Assembly (NCBI RefSeq): GCF_002855575.1
Contig: NZ_PKRQ01000006.1
Span: forward strand, 307,225-371,224
Direction: 5' to 3'
Length of the DNA: 64,000 nucleotides
From: Tabrizicola sp. TH137
GTDB taxonomy: Bacteria; Pseudomonadota; Alphaproteobacteria; Rhodobacterales; Rhodobacteraceae
The notes beneath the pieces were generated by a model. It was not told the DNA's origin. It saw only the letters and a program-made list of their open reading frames with translations, and ran no database searches. The translations under genes and the position numbers were made by a program. Shown piece by piece: positions 19,751-28,830 of this stretch; the stretch's first letter is position 1, and each line of letters begins with the position of its first letter.

Positions 19751-21135
19751 CAGCGCTTCCCGTCTTCGCCCGCGGGTCCCTGCGCCGCCGCCTTCTGGGC
19801 TGGCTGCTCGTCTCCACCCTCTTCCTCGGCCTGATCGCCCTCGCCGACACCTGGGCCGAGGCGCGCCGCACCGCGCAAGGCGTGTCGGACCGCGTCCTCG
19901 CCGGCTCTGCCCTTGCCATCGCCGAACGGGTAACTGTCGATCTCTCCGGCGCGATCGAGGTGGACATCCCCTATTCCGCGCTCGACATGCTGGCCTCCGC
20001 CGCCGAGGATCAGGTCTTCTACCGCGTCGATGGCCCCGACGGCTTTCTCACCGGATATGAAGGCCTTGCCCTCGCCCCCCGGCTGGACGGGGCCGAAACG
20101 GGCTTTGCCGACGGCACCTTCGGCGACACGCGCCTTCGCATCGCCACGCGCTACGGGCAGGTCTCCACCGGCGCGGATGTGCTGCCCTTCTCCGTCACCG
20201 TGGCCGAATCCACCCGCGCCCGCGATGCGCTGGCGAAATCCATCCTCTTCCGCTCCGCCCTGCGGATGACGGGCCTCGCCGCCGGGGCCGCGCTGATCGT
20301 CTGGGTCATCGTGACCATCGCACTGCGCCCTCTCGACCGGCTGACCCGGACGCTTGCCGCCCGCGCCCCCGATGACCTCAGCCCGCTTCAGGCCGATATC
20401 CCGTCCGAAGTCGCAGGCCCGATTGAGGCGATGAACAGCTTCATGCAGCGGCTCGACGGTGCCGTAGCCGCGCTCCGCAATTTCACCGGCAATGCGGGCC
20501 ACCAGCTTCGCACGCCCCTCGCCACCGTCCGCGCCCAGCTTGCCCTCATCGCCCGCGGTGGCCCCGAAAGCCGCGACGGCATCGCCAAGGCCGAAAGCGC
20601 GCTGATCCGGGCCGAACGGGTGCTTGCGCAACTCCTGATGCTGGCCCGCATCGACGCCGCCGCCGCCCGCCGCGCCTTGCCCGACACCGACATCGCCGCC
20701 ATCGCCCGCGCCACCACCGCCGAAGCGATCCCCGAAGCCACCCGCTTCGGCCATGACCTTGGCTTCGAAGGTGAAGACAGCCTCACCGTCCGCGCCGACC
20801 CCGTCCTCTGCGCCGAACTGCTGACCAACCTCGTGGACAACGCCATCCGCTATGCAGGCCCCCGCGCCACGATTACCGTCCGCGCCCGCACCACACCCCA
20901 AGGCCCGGTGCTGGAGGTAGAGGATGACGGCCCCGGCCTGCCCCCCGACGCCATCCCCCGCCTGATCGCCCGTCAGGACCTGCGCGCTGATGCCACGCAA
21001 GGCACCCATGGCCTCGGCCTCGCCGTGGTGGCCGAAATCGCCCGGCTCTTCGGCGCCACGCTCGACTTCGCTCCTGCCGCCTCCGGCAAGGGCCATGTCA
21101 TCCGCTGCCGCTTTCCGCAGCCAGAGGCCGATTAG
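19747..21135 (+). CDS. TctE-like sensor histidine kinase
   Basis: A 462-residue inner-membrane kinase. The first helix is at about residues 18-35 (WLLVSTLFLGLIALAD), followed by a periplasmic sensor region (residues 36-170), a second helix (GLAAGAALIVWVIVTIAL) and a HAMP-like linker. The H-box is GNAGHQLRTPLATV with His252. The ATP-binding part has LVDNAIRYAG (N box), DDGPGLP (G1) and THGLGLAVV (G2). It is expected to phosphorylate the regulator encoded upstream in response to a carboxylate or other anion, possibly via the neighbouring periplasmic protein. Confidence 0.93.
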   Translation: MTALPVFARGSLRRRLLGWLLVSTLFLGLIALADTWAEARRTAQGVSDRVLAGSALAIAERVTVDLSGAIEVDIPYSALDMLASAAEDQVFYRVDGPDGFLTGYEGLALAPRLDGAETGFADGTFGDTRLRIATRYGQVSTGADVLPFSVTVAESTRARDALAKSILFRSALRMTGLAAGAALIVWVIVTIALRPLDRLTRTLAARAPDDLSPLQADIPSEVAGPIEAMNSFMQRLDGAVAALRNFTGNAGHQLRTPLATVRAQLALIARGGPESRDGIAKAESALIRAERVLAQLLMLARIDAAAARRALPDTDIAAIARATTAEAIPEATRFGHDLGFEGEDSLTVRADPVLCAELLTNLVDNAIRYAGPRATITVRARTTPQGPVLEVEDDGPGLPPDAIPRLIARQDLRADATQGTHGLGLAVVAEIARLFGATLDFAPAASGKGHVIRCRFPQPEAD

Positions 21136-21791
21136 AACGCGTTCACGATCAGGAAGATCGTCGCCTTCGCCAGGGCCCAGACCACGCCCGACACCACGAT
21201 CATCGACAGCACGCCCATGACCGCCCCGATCATGACCCAAAGCCCGTCCCGCTCCAGCACGCCCAGCGCCATCAGCGAAATCGCAAAGGCTGGCAGCATA
21301 TTGCCCAGCGGGATCGGCATCGCCAGCACGATGGCCAGCACAAGGCACAACCCGCCGATGATCCGCTCCCCCGTGGCCGAGGTGATGAACAGGAGCCGCG
21401 GCTTCAACAACCGCTCCGCCCGCGCCAGCAAGGGCGTCACCCGCCCGACAAAGGAATTGAAATCCGCCCGGGTCATGGATCTGTCGGCAATGATCGCCGG
21501 CAGCCAGGGCAGCTTGCCCAGCATCATCTGCGCCGTCAGGTAAAGCAGCGGCAGCCCTAGGATAGAGGACGTCCCCGGAGGCGTCGGCACCACGTTCGGC
21601 AAGGCAAACAGAAGGATCAGCGCCGCCACCGCCCGGGCATCCATCGCCCGCATCAGATCAGAGACCGACACCCGCTCGCGCCGCTCATCCGCGCCGATGG
21701 CATCAAGGATCTGGGAAAACCGCTTCTTGCCCTCGGGCTGCGGGCCTTCGATCCCGCGAAAGCGTTTTGCGATCTTCCGTCCCCGACCCAT
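21132..21791 (-). CDS. ExoD-like exopolysaccharide synthesis protein
   Basis: A 219-residue membrane protein of the ExoD family, known in rhizobia to affect exopolysaccharide production and alkali tolerance. An N-terminal soluble part (FSQILDAIGADERRERVSVS) leads to helices beginning LILLFALPNVVPTPPGTSS, which is the family signature. The convergent kinase gene overlaps its 3' end by four bases. The start at 21791 is preferred to an upstream one because the extension is Gly/Pro-rich and non-conserved. The symbol is withheld because function in this organism is not shown. Confidence 0.85.
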   Translation of the reverse strand: MGRGRKIAKRFRGIEGPQPEGKKRFSQILDAIGADERRERVSVSDLMRAMDARAVAALILLFALPNVVPTPPGTSSILGLPLLYLTAQMMLGKLPWLPAIIADRSMTRADFNSFVGRVTPLLARAERLLKPRLLFITSATGERIIGGLCLVLAIVLAMPIPLGNMLPAFAISLMALGVLERDGLWVMIGAVMGVLSMIVVSGVVWALAKATIFLIVNAF

Positions 21792-21877
21792 CGAAGGTGA
21801 TCCTCTTCCCTGCCCACCCAACCTCGGCATTCCCGCCGCCGGATGCAACCCCGGCCCGCCGCCCCATGACGGGCTTG

Positions 21878-23590
21878 TCAGGGGATGACCTCGAACCGGT
21901 CCACATCCACCATGCCATGATCGGTGATCTTCAGATGCGGGATCACCGGCAGCGCAAGGAAGGCCAGTTGCAGGAAAGGCTCCTCCAGCACCACGCCCAG
22001 CCCCGCCGCCGCCGCCCGCAGCGCGACCAGCTTCTCGCGCACCACCTCGAAGGGCTCAAGGCTCATCAGCCCCGCCACCGGCAGCGCCAGTTCCGCCAGC
22101 ACCCGCCCCCCTTCGACCACAACGAATCCCCCCTCGATCTCGCCCAGACGGTTCGCCGCCAGCGCCATGTCGGCATAATCCGCACCGACCACTGCAATAT
22201 TGTGATGGTCATGGCAGACGGTGGAGGCGATCGCCCCCCGCTTCAACCCGAAGCCTTGCACGAATCCCGTCGCGCGGTTGCCATTCTTCCCATGCCGTTC
22301 GATCACCGCGATGCGGATCAGGTCGCGCGTCAGATCGGGCCGCTTGTCGCCATCCACCGGGGCGATGTCGAAGGTCAGATGGTCGGTGATGATCTTTCCC
22401 GGCAGGATGCCGATGACCGGCGTCTCCACCCGGTTCCCACCACAGCGGAAGTGATGCGCCTCCACCTTCGGCGCCTTCACCGAATGCCGCGCTACCGGAG
22501 GAATGACCTCGCGCGCGGCAAAGGCCGCCTCCGTCACCTCCACCCCGCCCGCAAAGACAATCGCCGCATGGCACCCCTCCAGCGAATCCAGCACCGCGAT
22601 ATCCGCCCGCTTCCCCGGCGCGATCAGCCCCCGGTCCTTCAACCCGAACGCCTCGGCCGCCGACAGGCTCGCCGCCCGATAGACGGCCAGAGGCTGCGCC
22701 CCCAAGGCAATCGCCGTGCGGATCATGTGATCCAGATGCCCATGCTCCGCGATATCCAGCGGGTTCCGGTCATCCGTGCAAAGGCACAGATAGGGCGCAT
22801 ACCGCTCCACCAGCAGCGGGGCCAGCGCATGCAGGTCCTTCGACACCGATCCCTCGCGGATCAGCACCCGCATCCCCTTGCGCAGCTTCTCCAAGGCCTC
22901 CTCGGCACTGGTCGCCTCATGCTCCGTCCGTATCCCCGCCGCGATATAGCCGTTCAGGTCATTCCCCCGCAAAAGCGGCGCATGGCCGTCGATATGCCGC
23001 CCCTGCCAGGCCTCCAGCTTGGCCATGCAGCCCGCGTCCTGCATCAGGACACCGGGAAAATTCATGAACTCTGCCAGCCCGATGCCCCGCGGATGATCCA
23101 TCAGCGGGATCAGGTCCGCCGCCTCCAGCCGCGCCCCCGCCGTTTCCATATGCGTGGACGGCACGCAGGACGACAACTGCACCCGTATGTCCATCAGCGT
23201 CCGGCTTGACGCCTCCAGGAAATAGCCGATCCCCTCCAGCCCGCAGACATTGGCGATCTCATGCGGATCGCAGATCGCCGTCGTCACCCCCCGCGGGGTC
23301 ACGCAACGGTCGAATTCAAACGGCGTCACCAGCGAGCTTTCGATATGCAGATGCGTGTCGATGAACCCGGGCACCAGCACCTTGCCCGCCACATCGACGA
23401 CCCGCCGCCCTTCATAGGCCCCGAACACCCCAACGATCGTATCGCCGCAGATCGCCACATCCGTTTCCACCAACTCCCCGGTGATCAGGTCGAAGACCCG
23501 CCCCCCGCGCAGCACCAGATCGGCGGGCATCTGCCCGCGCCCCTGCGCGATGCGGTCGGAAAGGGCGGCCCTGGGGGAAATCTGCGGCAT
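21878..23590 (-). CDS. ade: Adenine deaminase
   Basis: A 570-residue amidohydrolase that deaminates adenine to hypoxanthine and ammonia in purine salvage. Metal ligands are visible in [13 protein letters not shown] near residue 75. Further family motifs are [31 protein letters not shown] and the C-terminal [12 protein letters not shown]. The start at 23590 has AAAGGAG upstream. A longer frame starting at 23665 has none. The length is near the 588 of the E. coli enzyme. It stands between exoD and a divergent DMT transporter. Confidence 0.93.
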   Translation of the reverse strand: MPQISPRAALSDRIAQGRGQMPADLVLRGGRVFDLITGELVETDVAICGDTIVGVFGAYEGRRVVDVAGKVLVPGFIDTHLHIESSLVTPFEFDRCVTPRGVTTAICDPHEIANVCGLEGIGYFLEASSRTLMDIRVQLSSCVPSTHMETAGARLEAADLIPLMDHPRGIGLAEFMNFPGVLMQDAGCMAKLEAWQGRHIDGHAPLLRGNDLNGYIAAGIRTEHEATSAEEALEKLRKGMRVLIREGSVSKDLHALAPLLVERYAPYLCLCTDDRNPLDIAEHGHLDHMIRTAIALGAQPLAVYRAASLSAAEAFGLKDRGLIAPGKRADIAVLDSLEGCHAAIVFAGGVEVTEAAFAAREVIPPVARHSVKAPKVEAHHFRCGGNRVETPVIGILPGKIITDHLTFDIAPVDGDKRPDLTRDLIRIAVIERHGKNGNRATGFVQGFGLKRGAIASTVCHDHHNIAVVGADYADMALAANRLGEIEGGFVVVEGGRVLAELALPVAGLMSLEPFEVVREKLVALRAAAAGLGVVLEEPFLQLAFLALPVIPHLKITDHGMVDVDRFEVIP

Positions 23591-23733
23591 GGTCGGTCTC
23601 CTTTGCCCCAGCAAAGCCCAAGCCCCCGCCCCCGTCCAGCCCCCGATGACACAGCCCCCGATCACAGGAGGGCGATCCCCCTTGCAGCCCCGCAGAAAGG
23701 ATGGTCCAACCCTCCCAAGACCCGGAGAACCCC

Positions 23734-24654
23734 ATGCGCCCCCTGCGCGGCATCGCCTTCAAGCTCGGCTCCGTCCTCGTCTTCATCGTGATGTCGGCGA
23801 TGATCAAGGCCACCGCCGACCATGTCCCTGCAGGACAGGCCGTCTTCTTCCGCTCCGCCTTCGCGATTCCCGTCATTGTCCTGTGGCTGATGCTCCGCCG
23901 CGAACTGGCCACCGGGCTGCGCGCCGCCCATCCGATGGGCCATGTCTGGCGCGGCTTTGCAGGCACCTGCGCCATGGGCCTCGGCTTTGCAGGCCTCGGC
24001 TATCTGCCGCTGCCGGAAGTCACCGCCATCGGCTATGCCGCCCCTCTCCTCACCGTCATCTTCGCCGCGATGTTCCTCGGCGAAGATGTCCGCCTCTTCC
24101 GCCTCTCCTGCGTGGCCCTGGGGATGGTGGGCGTGCTCATCGTCCTTTCCCCCCGCCTGACTGTCCTCGACGGCGGCGCGGGCCATGCCGAAGCCTTCGG
24201 GGCGATGCTCGTCCTCGGCGGGGCCGTCTTCGCCGCCCTCGCGCAGGTCTTCGTGCGCAAGCTGGTGCAGACGGAAAAAACCCCCGCCATCGTCTTCTAC
24301 TTCTCGCTCACCGCCACGCTCCTGTCACTGATCACCCTGCCCTTCGGCTGGGTCTGGCCGGAACCCTTAGAACTCGCCCTTCTCATCGGCGCGGGGCTTC
24401 TGGGGGGCGTCGGCCAGATCCTCCTCACCTCCAGCTACCGCGAGGCGGATGCCTCGCTCGTCGCCCCCTTCGACTATGCCTCGATGCTCTTCGCCCTTGC
24501 CATCGGCTGGTTCGTCTTCGCCGAAATGCCCACGATAACCATGCTGGCCGGGGCCGCGCTCATCATCCTTGCAGGAATCCTGATCATCTGGCGCGAACGC
24601 CGCCTCGGCAAGGATCGGGCGCAGGCCCGCAAGGTGACCACGCTTCAGGGCTGA
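23734..24654 (+). CDS. DMT superfamily (EamA) transporter
   Basis: A 306-residue inner-membrane protein with ten predicted helices in two EamA repeats. The N-terminal repeat begins [20 protein letters not shown], and the second repeat begins near [19 protein letters not shown]. The family exports metabolites such as amino acids or purines. The start at 23734 follows GGAG at eight bases; the ATG eleven codons upstream has no such site. It is divergent from ade (144-base gap), so export of a purine or riboflavin-like compound is possible but unproven. Confidence 0.88.
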   Translation: MRPLRGIAFKLGSVLVFIVMSAMIKATADHVPAGQAVFFRSAFAIPVIVLWLMLRRELATGLRAAHPMGHVWRGFAGTCAMGLGFAGLGYLPLPEVTAIGYAAPLLTVIFAAMFLGEDVRLFRLSCVALGMVGVLIVLSPRLTVLDGGAGHAEAFGAMLVLGGAVFAALAQVFVRKLVQTEKTPAIVFYFSLTATLLSLITLPFGWVWPEPLELALLIGAGLLGGVGQILLTSSYREADASLVAPFDYASMLFALAIGWFVFAEMPTITMLAGAALIILAGILIIWRERRLGKDRAQARKVTTLQG

Positions 24655-24719
24655 CGCCCCCTTGACCGCGCCGCGCCAACCGACAGGATCACCCCCGCAG
24701 CGCCGCGAAAGGACCGCCC

Positions 24720-25592
24720 ATGACCGCTTCCCCCGTCGTCCTCGTCGCAGGCTCCCTCCACCACGACATCATGATCGAAACGGACCACCTGCCGCGCCCG
24801 GACGAAACCGCCGTCGGCCGCCGCTGGTATCCCAAATTCGGCGGCAAGGGCGGCAACCAGGCCATCGCCGCCGCCCGCGCCGGGGCCAGCGCCCGCATGG
24901 TCGGGGCCGTCGGCCAGGATGATTTCGGCCTGTTTCTGCGGGCAACGCTGGATCGCGCCGGCGTGGATCACCGCTTCGTCGCCACGCTGCCCGATCACGG
25001 CTCCGGGATGAGCGTGGCGCTCACCCTTCCCGATGGCAACTATGCCGCCACCATCGTCTCGGGGGCCAATCTCGCGCTCGATCCGGCTACTCTGGCAGAC
25101 CCGGCCCTGTGGCAGGACGTGGCCCTTCTCCTCCTTCAGAACGAGGTGCCAGAGGCGGTGAACCTCGCCGCAGCCGCTGCCGCCCGGCAGCGCGGCCTGC
25201 CCGTCCTGCTCAACGCGGCGCCCGCCCGCCCCCTGCCCGAAGCCTTGCGTTCCGCCGTGACCGTCCTGATCGTCAATGCCGTCGAGGCGGCGATGATGGG
25301 GGCGGGCGATGTCCAGGACCTGCCCTCCGCTGCCCGCGCCGCAGGCCACCTCGCGCGCCCGGGTCAGGCCATCATCGTCACGGCGGGCGGCCATGGCCTG
25401 GCCCTTGTCGGCGCAGACGGTGCCACGCTGGCCCTGCCCGCATCCCCCGTGACCGTCATCAGCACACATGGCGCGGGGGACTGCTTCTGCGGCACGCTGG
25501 CGGCCGAGCTGGCCCGCGGCGCGGATCTTCCCGCCGCCTGCCGCAGCGCCTCTCTCCGCGCAGCCGCCCATGTGGCGGGGTGGCAGATTTAG
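24720..25592 (+). CDS. rbsK: Ribokinase (PfkB family)
   Basis: A 290-residue sugar kinase that phosphorylates ribose at O5 with ATP. The N-terminal PfkB signature FGGKGGNQAIAAARAGA and the C-terminal anion-hole/catalytic-base motif THGAGDCFCGTLAAEL are both present. AAAGGA precedes the start. The substrate could be another pentose or a nucleoside. It is 65 bases downstream of the DMT gene. A second kinase and a sugar ABC transporter lie downstream on both strands, so pentose use is a local theme. Confidence 0.88.
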   Translation: MTASPVVLVAGSLHHDIMIETDHLPRPDETAVGRRWYPKFGGKGGNQAIAAARAGASARMVGAVGQDDFGLFLRATLDRAGVDHRFVATLPDHGSGMSVALTLPDGNYAATIVSGANLALDPATLADPALWQDVALLLLQNEVPEAVNLAAAAAARQRGLPVLLNAAPARPLPEALRSAVTVLIVNAVEAAMMGAGDVQDLPSAARAAGHLARPGQAIIVTAGGHGLALVGADGATLALPASPVTVISTHGAGDCFCGTLAAELARGADLPAACRSASLRAAAHVAGWQI

Positions 25593-25923
25593 GCCCGAAT
25601 CGGGCGGAAATGTGGCAAACTGCGGCAGACCAACCGCCGAGGCACCTCGCGGCATGGGTTGAAAAGGGCAATTTGTCGCAGTTCATAGTTGAATTTTCAG
25701 ACTTTTTCGGACCAAGTTCCAAAAATTTGTCAGACCAAACGACGATCACAAACCCGCCACGTTTTTGCCATATTTGGTCCACGGGCCGCGCTTCGCCCGA
25801 CTTAACGAGTGGGGACACAGATGCGTCGACTCAAGATCACCGGCCCGGTCCGCCCTTTGCCCATGCGGCAACGGACTGCATCGGCCACCGTCGCAGTGCC
25901 CACCTTCACCAAGGGGCATTGCC
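25593..25923. other. Intergenic region with low-GC pocket
   Basis: A 331-base gap with no conserved gene. It starts with the hairpin GCCCGA/TCGGGC right after the ribokinase stop. Bases 25665-25780 are markedly AT-rich for this genome (AATTTTCAGACTTTTT, CCAAAAATTTGTCAG) and look like promoter DNA for the following 92-codon gene. A 36-codon ORF from 25821 (MRRLKITGPVRPLPMRQ) ends just inside the next gene and could be a leader peptide, but support is weak. Confidence 0.4.
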
Positions 25924-26202
25924 ATGACTGAAAACCGCGTCACCCTCCTGTCCAGCCGCAAACCGACCGAAAACCTGCTGGAGCGGGCGCGTGCGGGCCG
26001 TCGTACGGCGCTTGTGGACCGCACGGTCACCATCGTCGAAACCTCGACGGACGGCCAGACCGTGACCGAACACCGTTTCTCGGGCATGCCCCGCATGGCG
26101 GATGTCATCGCCCGCCTCGGCGGCGACGTGCATATCCTCAGCCTGCGCACGGAAAAGCTCGACGGTCGCGGCAGCAGCAAGCCGGTCATCGCCGCCGAAT
26201 GA
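25924..26202 (+). CDS. Small hypothetical protein
   Basis: A 92-residue soluble protein with no recognised family. It is mixed alpha/beta in appearance. The N-terminal part is basic (SSRKPTENLLERARAGRR), the middle is Thr/Val-rich (TVTIVETSTDGQTVTEH), and the end is LGGDVHILSLRTEKL. The start is the last ATG of the frame and is preceded by AAGGGG. It is a monocistronic gene with a terminator-like hairpin after it. Confidence 0.6.
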   Translation: MTENRVTLLSSRKPTENLLERARAGRRTALVDRTVTIVETSTDGQTVTEHRFSGMPRMADVIARLGGDVHILSLRTEKLDGRGSSKPVIAAE

Positions 26203-26225
26203 CGCCCCGTCAGGGCCAGTGAAGA

Positions 26226-26250
26226 AACCGCGCCACCCCGGCGCGGCTTT
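26226..26250 (+). terminator. Terminator between convergent genes
   Basis: A perfect stem CCGCGCC/GGCGCGG with a 5-base loop is flanked by AAA on the left and TTT on the right, so it can act in both directions. It separates the 92-residue protein gene from the convergent FGGY kinase gene. Confidence 0.7.
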
Positions 26251-26276
26251 CGCCATGCGCGGCACCGCCGGCGCCT

Positions 26277-27728
26277 CTATCCCGCTGCACCCAGCGCATG
26301 GCTGACGGGACGCAGCGCCCCATAAAGATCGCGCCAGATGGCATAGCGGGCCTCCGCGCGCCCGCTTTCGGTCGGGCGCGGCAGGAAAGTCCTGTCGGAT
26401 GTGACAAGCGTGCCCGCAGCGGTGGCGAGGTCGGCCATGACGCCCGTTCCCACGCCCGCCATCAGCGCCGCGCCAACCGCCCCCGGATCGCGCCCCGCAA
26501 CCCTCAGAACCGGGCGGCCAAGCACATCGGCCCGCATCTGCGCCCAGCCATCCGACGCGAATCCGCCCCCGCCGGCCCGAAGAACAGGCGGCACCACACC
26601 CGCCGATCGTTCCAGCGCCTCAAGGGCAAGCCGCGCCGAAAAGGCCACGCCTTCCATCACGGCGGCGGCGATCTCTGCCGGGCCATGGGCCGTGGTCAGG
26701 CCGGCAAAGCCCCCGCGTGACGCGGCATCCCAGATCGGCGCGCGCTCGCCTTGCAGATGCGGCAGGAAGAGGGGGGCATCCGCCGCCACCGCCCCGACCA
26801 TCGCCGCCAGATCGGCAACCGACCGGCCCAGCAACCGCGCCACCCAGTCAAGCGAGGCCCCGCCCGATTGCGTCGGCGCCGCGTGCAGCCGAAGACCGCG
26901 CCATTCGGGAAAGGTGATGATGCCCGGCTCCGGATGAAGGTCGGCCGACATGATCCCCAGAACCTCCGACGTCCCCGACAGGTAGAAGGCTTCGCCATCC
27001 CGCGCCACGCCCAGACCGAAAAGGCTGGCCCAGGCATCCATGACGCCCAGCACGACGGGAACACCCTCAAAGGGCCAGTCGGGGCCGACATGCCCCACCA
27101 CCGCAAAGGGATCGGCCAGCGGCGCCAGACGCTCCTTCGCACCGCCCAGACGCGCGATCAGCGGATCGGCATAGGCGAATCCCGGCGTGACCAGCCCGAC
27201 AGAGGATATCGGATCGCTCGCCAGCGCCCCGGTCAGCCGGGCCAGAACCCAGTCGCGCGGCAGCAGGACATGGGCGCTGCGCTCCCATATCGCGGGATGG
27301 GCCGCCTGCATCCAGGCCATGCGGGCCAAGGCGTGGCTGGCATCGACAGGGATCGGCGCACCAAGCCAGGCGATCTTCTCCGCAGACGAAATCCCCCGGT
27401 CGAGGGCCGCCCCCGCCTCTGCCGCGCGGGTATCCTGCCAGACAAGCGCCGGATGCAGCACGGAAAGCCCGGAATCGACGAAGACATGCGTATTCACCTG
27501 CGACGTCAGGCACAGCGCGGCGGCGCGCCCCTGCCGGGCAAACTGCTCCAATGCCTGCCGGACAAGGCGCAGCCAGTCCTCCGGATCCTGTTCCACCTGC
27601 CCTGCGGCCAGCCGCCGCGTCGGATAGGCAGCGGCGAACTCCGCCACGCGACGGCCGCGCAGGTCGATCATCACCGCCTTGACCGATGTGGTGCCGATAT
27701 CAATGCCGATCAGATGTGAAGCGGACAC
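26277..27728 (-). CDS. FGGY-family carbohydrate kinase (xylulokinase-like)
   Basis: A 483-residue sugar kinase with the FGGY N-terminal phosphate motif LIGIDIGTTSVKAVMIDL. The aspartate catalytic region is GVMDAWASLFGLGV, and the C-terminal ATP domain contains RAGGGGFASDGWAQMRADVLG. The best start is GTG 27728, five bases after GGAGG. The open frame runs far upstream over the divergent gene and is not coding there. It phosphorylates a pentulose or polyol. It is divergent from a sugar ABC operon, so the importer and kinase likely share a substrate. Confidence 0.88.
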   Translation of the reverse strand: MSASHLIGIDIGTTSVKAVMIDLRGRRVAEFAAAYPTRRLAAGQVEQDPEDWLRLVRQALEQFARQGRAAALCLTSQVNTHVFVDSGLSVLHPALVWQDTRAAEAGAALDRGISSAEKIAWLGAPIPVDASHALARMAWMQAAHPAIWERSAHVLLPRDWVLARLTGALASDPISSVGLVTPGFAYADPLIARLGGAKERLAPLADPFAVVGHVGPDWPFEGVPVVLGVMDAWASLFGLGVARDGEAFYLSGTSEVLGIMSADLHPEPGIITFPEWRGLRLHAAPTQSGGASLDWVARLLGRSVADLAAMVGAVAADAPLFLPHLQGERAPIWDAASRGGFAGLTTAHGPAEIAAAVMEGVAFSARLALEALERSAGVVPPVLRAGGGGFASDGWAQMRADVLGRPVLRVAGRDPGAVGAALMAGVGTGVMADLATAAGTLVTSDRTFLPRPTESGRAEARYAIWRDLYGALRPVSHALGAAG

Positions 27729-27839
27729 ATGACCTCCGAGATGCCGTCCCCGCAGGCTCCGAAAACCTCTGGACGCGGCCAGACTGGCCTGACAATCATT
27801 CCGCCGCAAGGTCGAGAAACCAACGGGGAGCGACGGGAC

Positions 27840-28787
27840 ATGACTGGACTTACACGGCGCGATATCGGACGCCGCATCGCAGGGCTGACGCTGGCCACCG
27901 GGTTGGCAACGCTCGGGACGGCGGCCTTCGCGGCGGGCGAAAAGGTGGCGGTGGTCACCCCCTATCTCTCGCAGCCCGGCACCCAGTTCTATGTCGAGGC
28001 CTTCCAGGCCCGCGCCAAGGAACTCGGCTGGGAAGTCAATGTCATCGACACGGCAGGCGATGTGGCCGCCGTGATCAGCCGGATGGAGGATCTGGCCACG
28101 CAGGGCGTGGATGCCATCGTCCTGAACGTGGACCCGGCACAGGTGGGCGCGGGCCTCGATGCCGCAGCGGCAGCCGGCATTCCCGTCTTCGGCATGGATG
28201 CCGGCACCGATCCCCGCATCAAGGCCAATGTCACGTCGAACGGCTATGCCATGGCCGCCGAAACGGCCGTCTATGTCGCGAACCGGATCGGCGGTGCGGG
28301 CAATGTGGTGATGTTCGTCTTCGATGCCTTTCCGCCCGTCCAGGTGCGCGGCGCCATCGCCGATGCCGTCTTCGCCAACCATCCCGACATCACGGTCCTT
28401 GATCGCGTGACCCCCGATGTCTCGGATGGCGGCATCGCCGACAGCCGCGCCAAGATGGAGGCGATTCTCGCCGCCAATCCCGAACCCGGCAGCATCAAGG
28501 CCGTCTGGGCGGCCTGGGACCAGCCCGCCCTCGGCGCGCTTCAGGCGATCGAAGCGGCGGGACGGCAAGGCGAAGGCATCGTCATCACCGGGATCGACGC
28601 CAATCCGCAGGCCCGCGAAGCGGTCGCCACGGGCGGCAATTTCGAAGCCACCGTCGCGCAGGATTTCGCCGGGATCGGGGCCACGACGGCGGATACCGTC
28701 GCGCGGGTTCTCGCGGGCGAGACGCTGAAATCCAACGTGATCTACGTCCCGACCAGACTGATCACCAGCGCCAACGCCCAGGAATGA
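27840..28787 (+). CDS. Sugar ABC transporter substrate-binding protein (RbsB/XylF class)
   Basis: A 315-residue periplasmic binding protein. The start at 27840 is followed by a Tat-like twin-arginine N-terminus (TRRDIGRRIAGLTLATGLA) ending in FAAGEKVAVV. Family landmarks are VINTAGD-like VIDTAGD, GVDAIVLNVDP, AGIPVFGMDAGTD and ITGIDANPQA. It supplies the ATPase and permease encoded downstream. Tat export rather than Sec is unusual for this class. The sugar is unidentified. Confidence 0.9.
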   Translation: MTGLTRRDIGRRIAGLTLATGLATLGTAAFAAGEKVAVVTPYLSQPGTQFYVEAFQARAKELGWEVNVIDTAGDVAAVISRMEDLATQGVDAIVLNVDPAQVGAGLDAAAAAGIPVFGMDAGTDPRIKANVTSNGYAMAAETAVYVANRIGGAGNVVMFVFDAFPPVQVRGAIADAVFANHPDITVLDRVTPDVSDGGIADSRAKMEAILAANPEPGSIKAVWAAWDQPALGALQAIEAAGRQGEGIVITGIDANPQAREAVATGGNFEATVAQDFAGIGATTADTVARVLAGETLKSNVIYVPTRLITSANAQE

Positions 28788-28830
28788 TCGCAGCCGGGGG
28801 CGGCCCGCGCCGCCCCCATGCCCTGTCATC

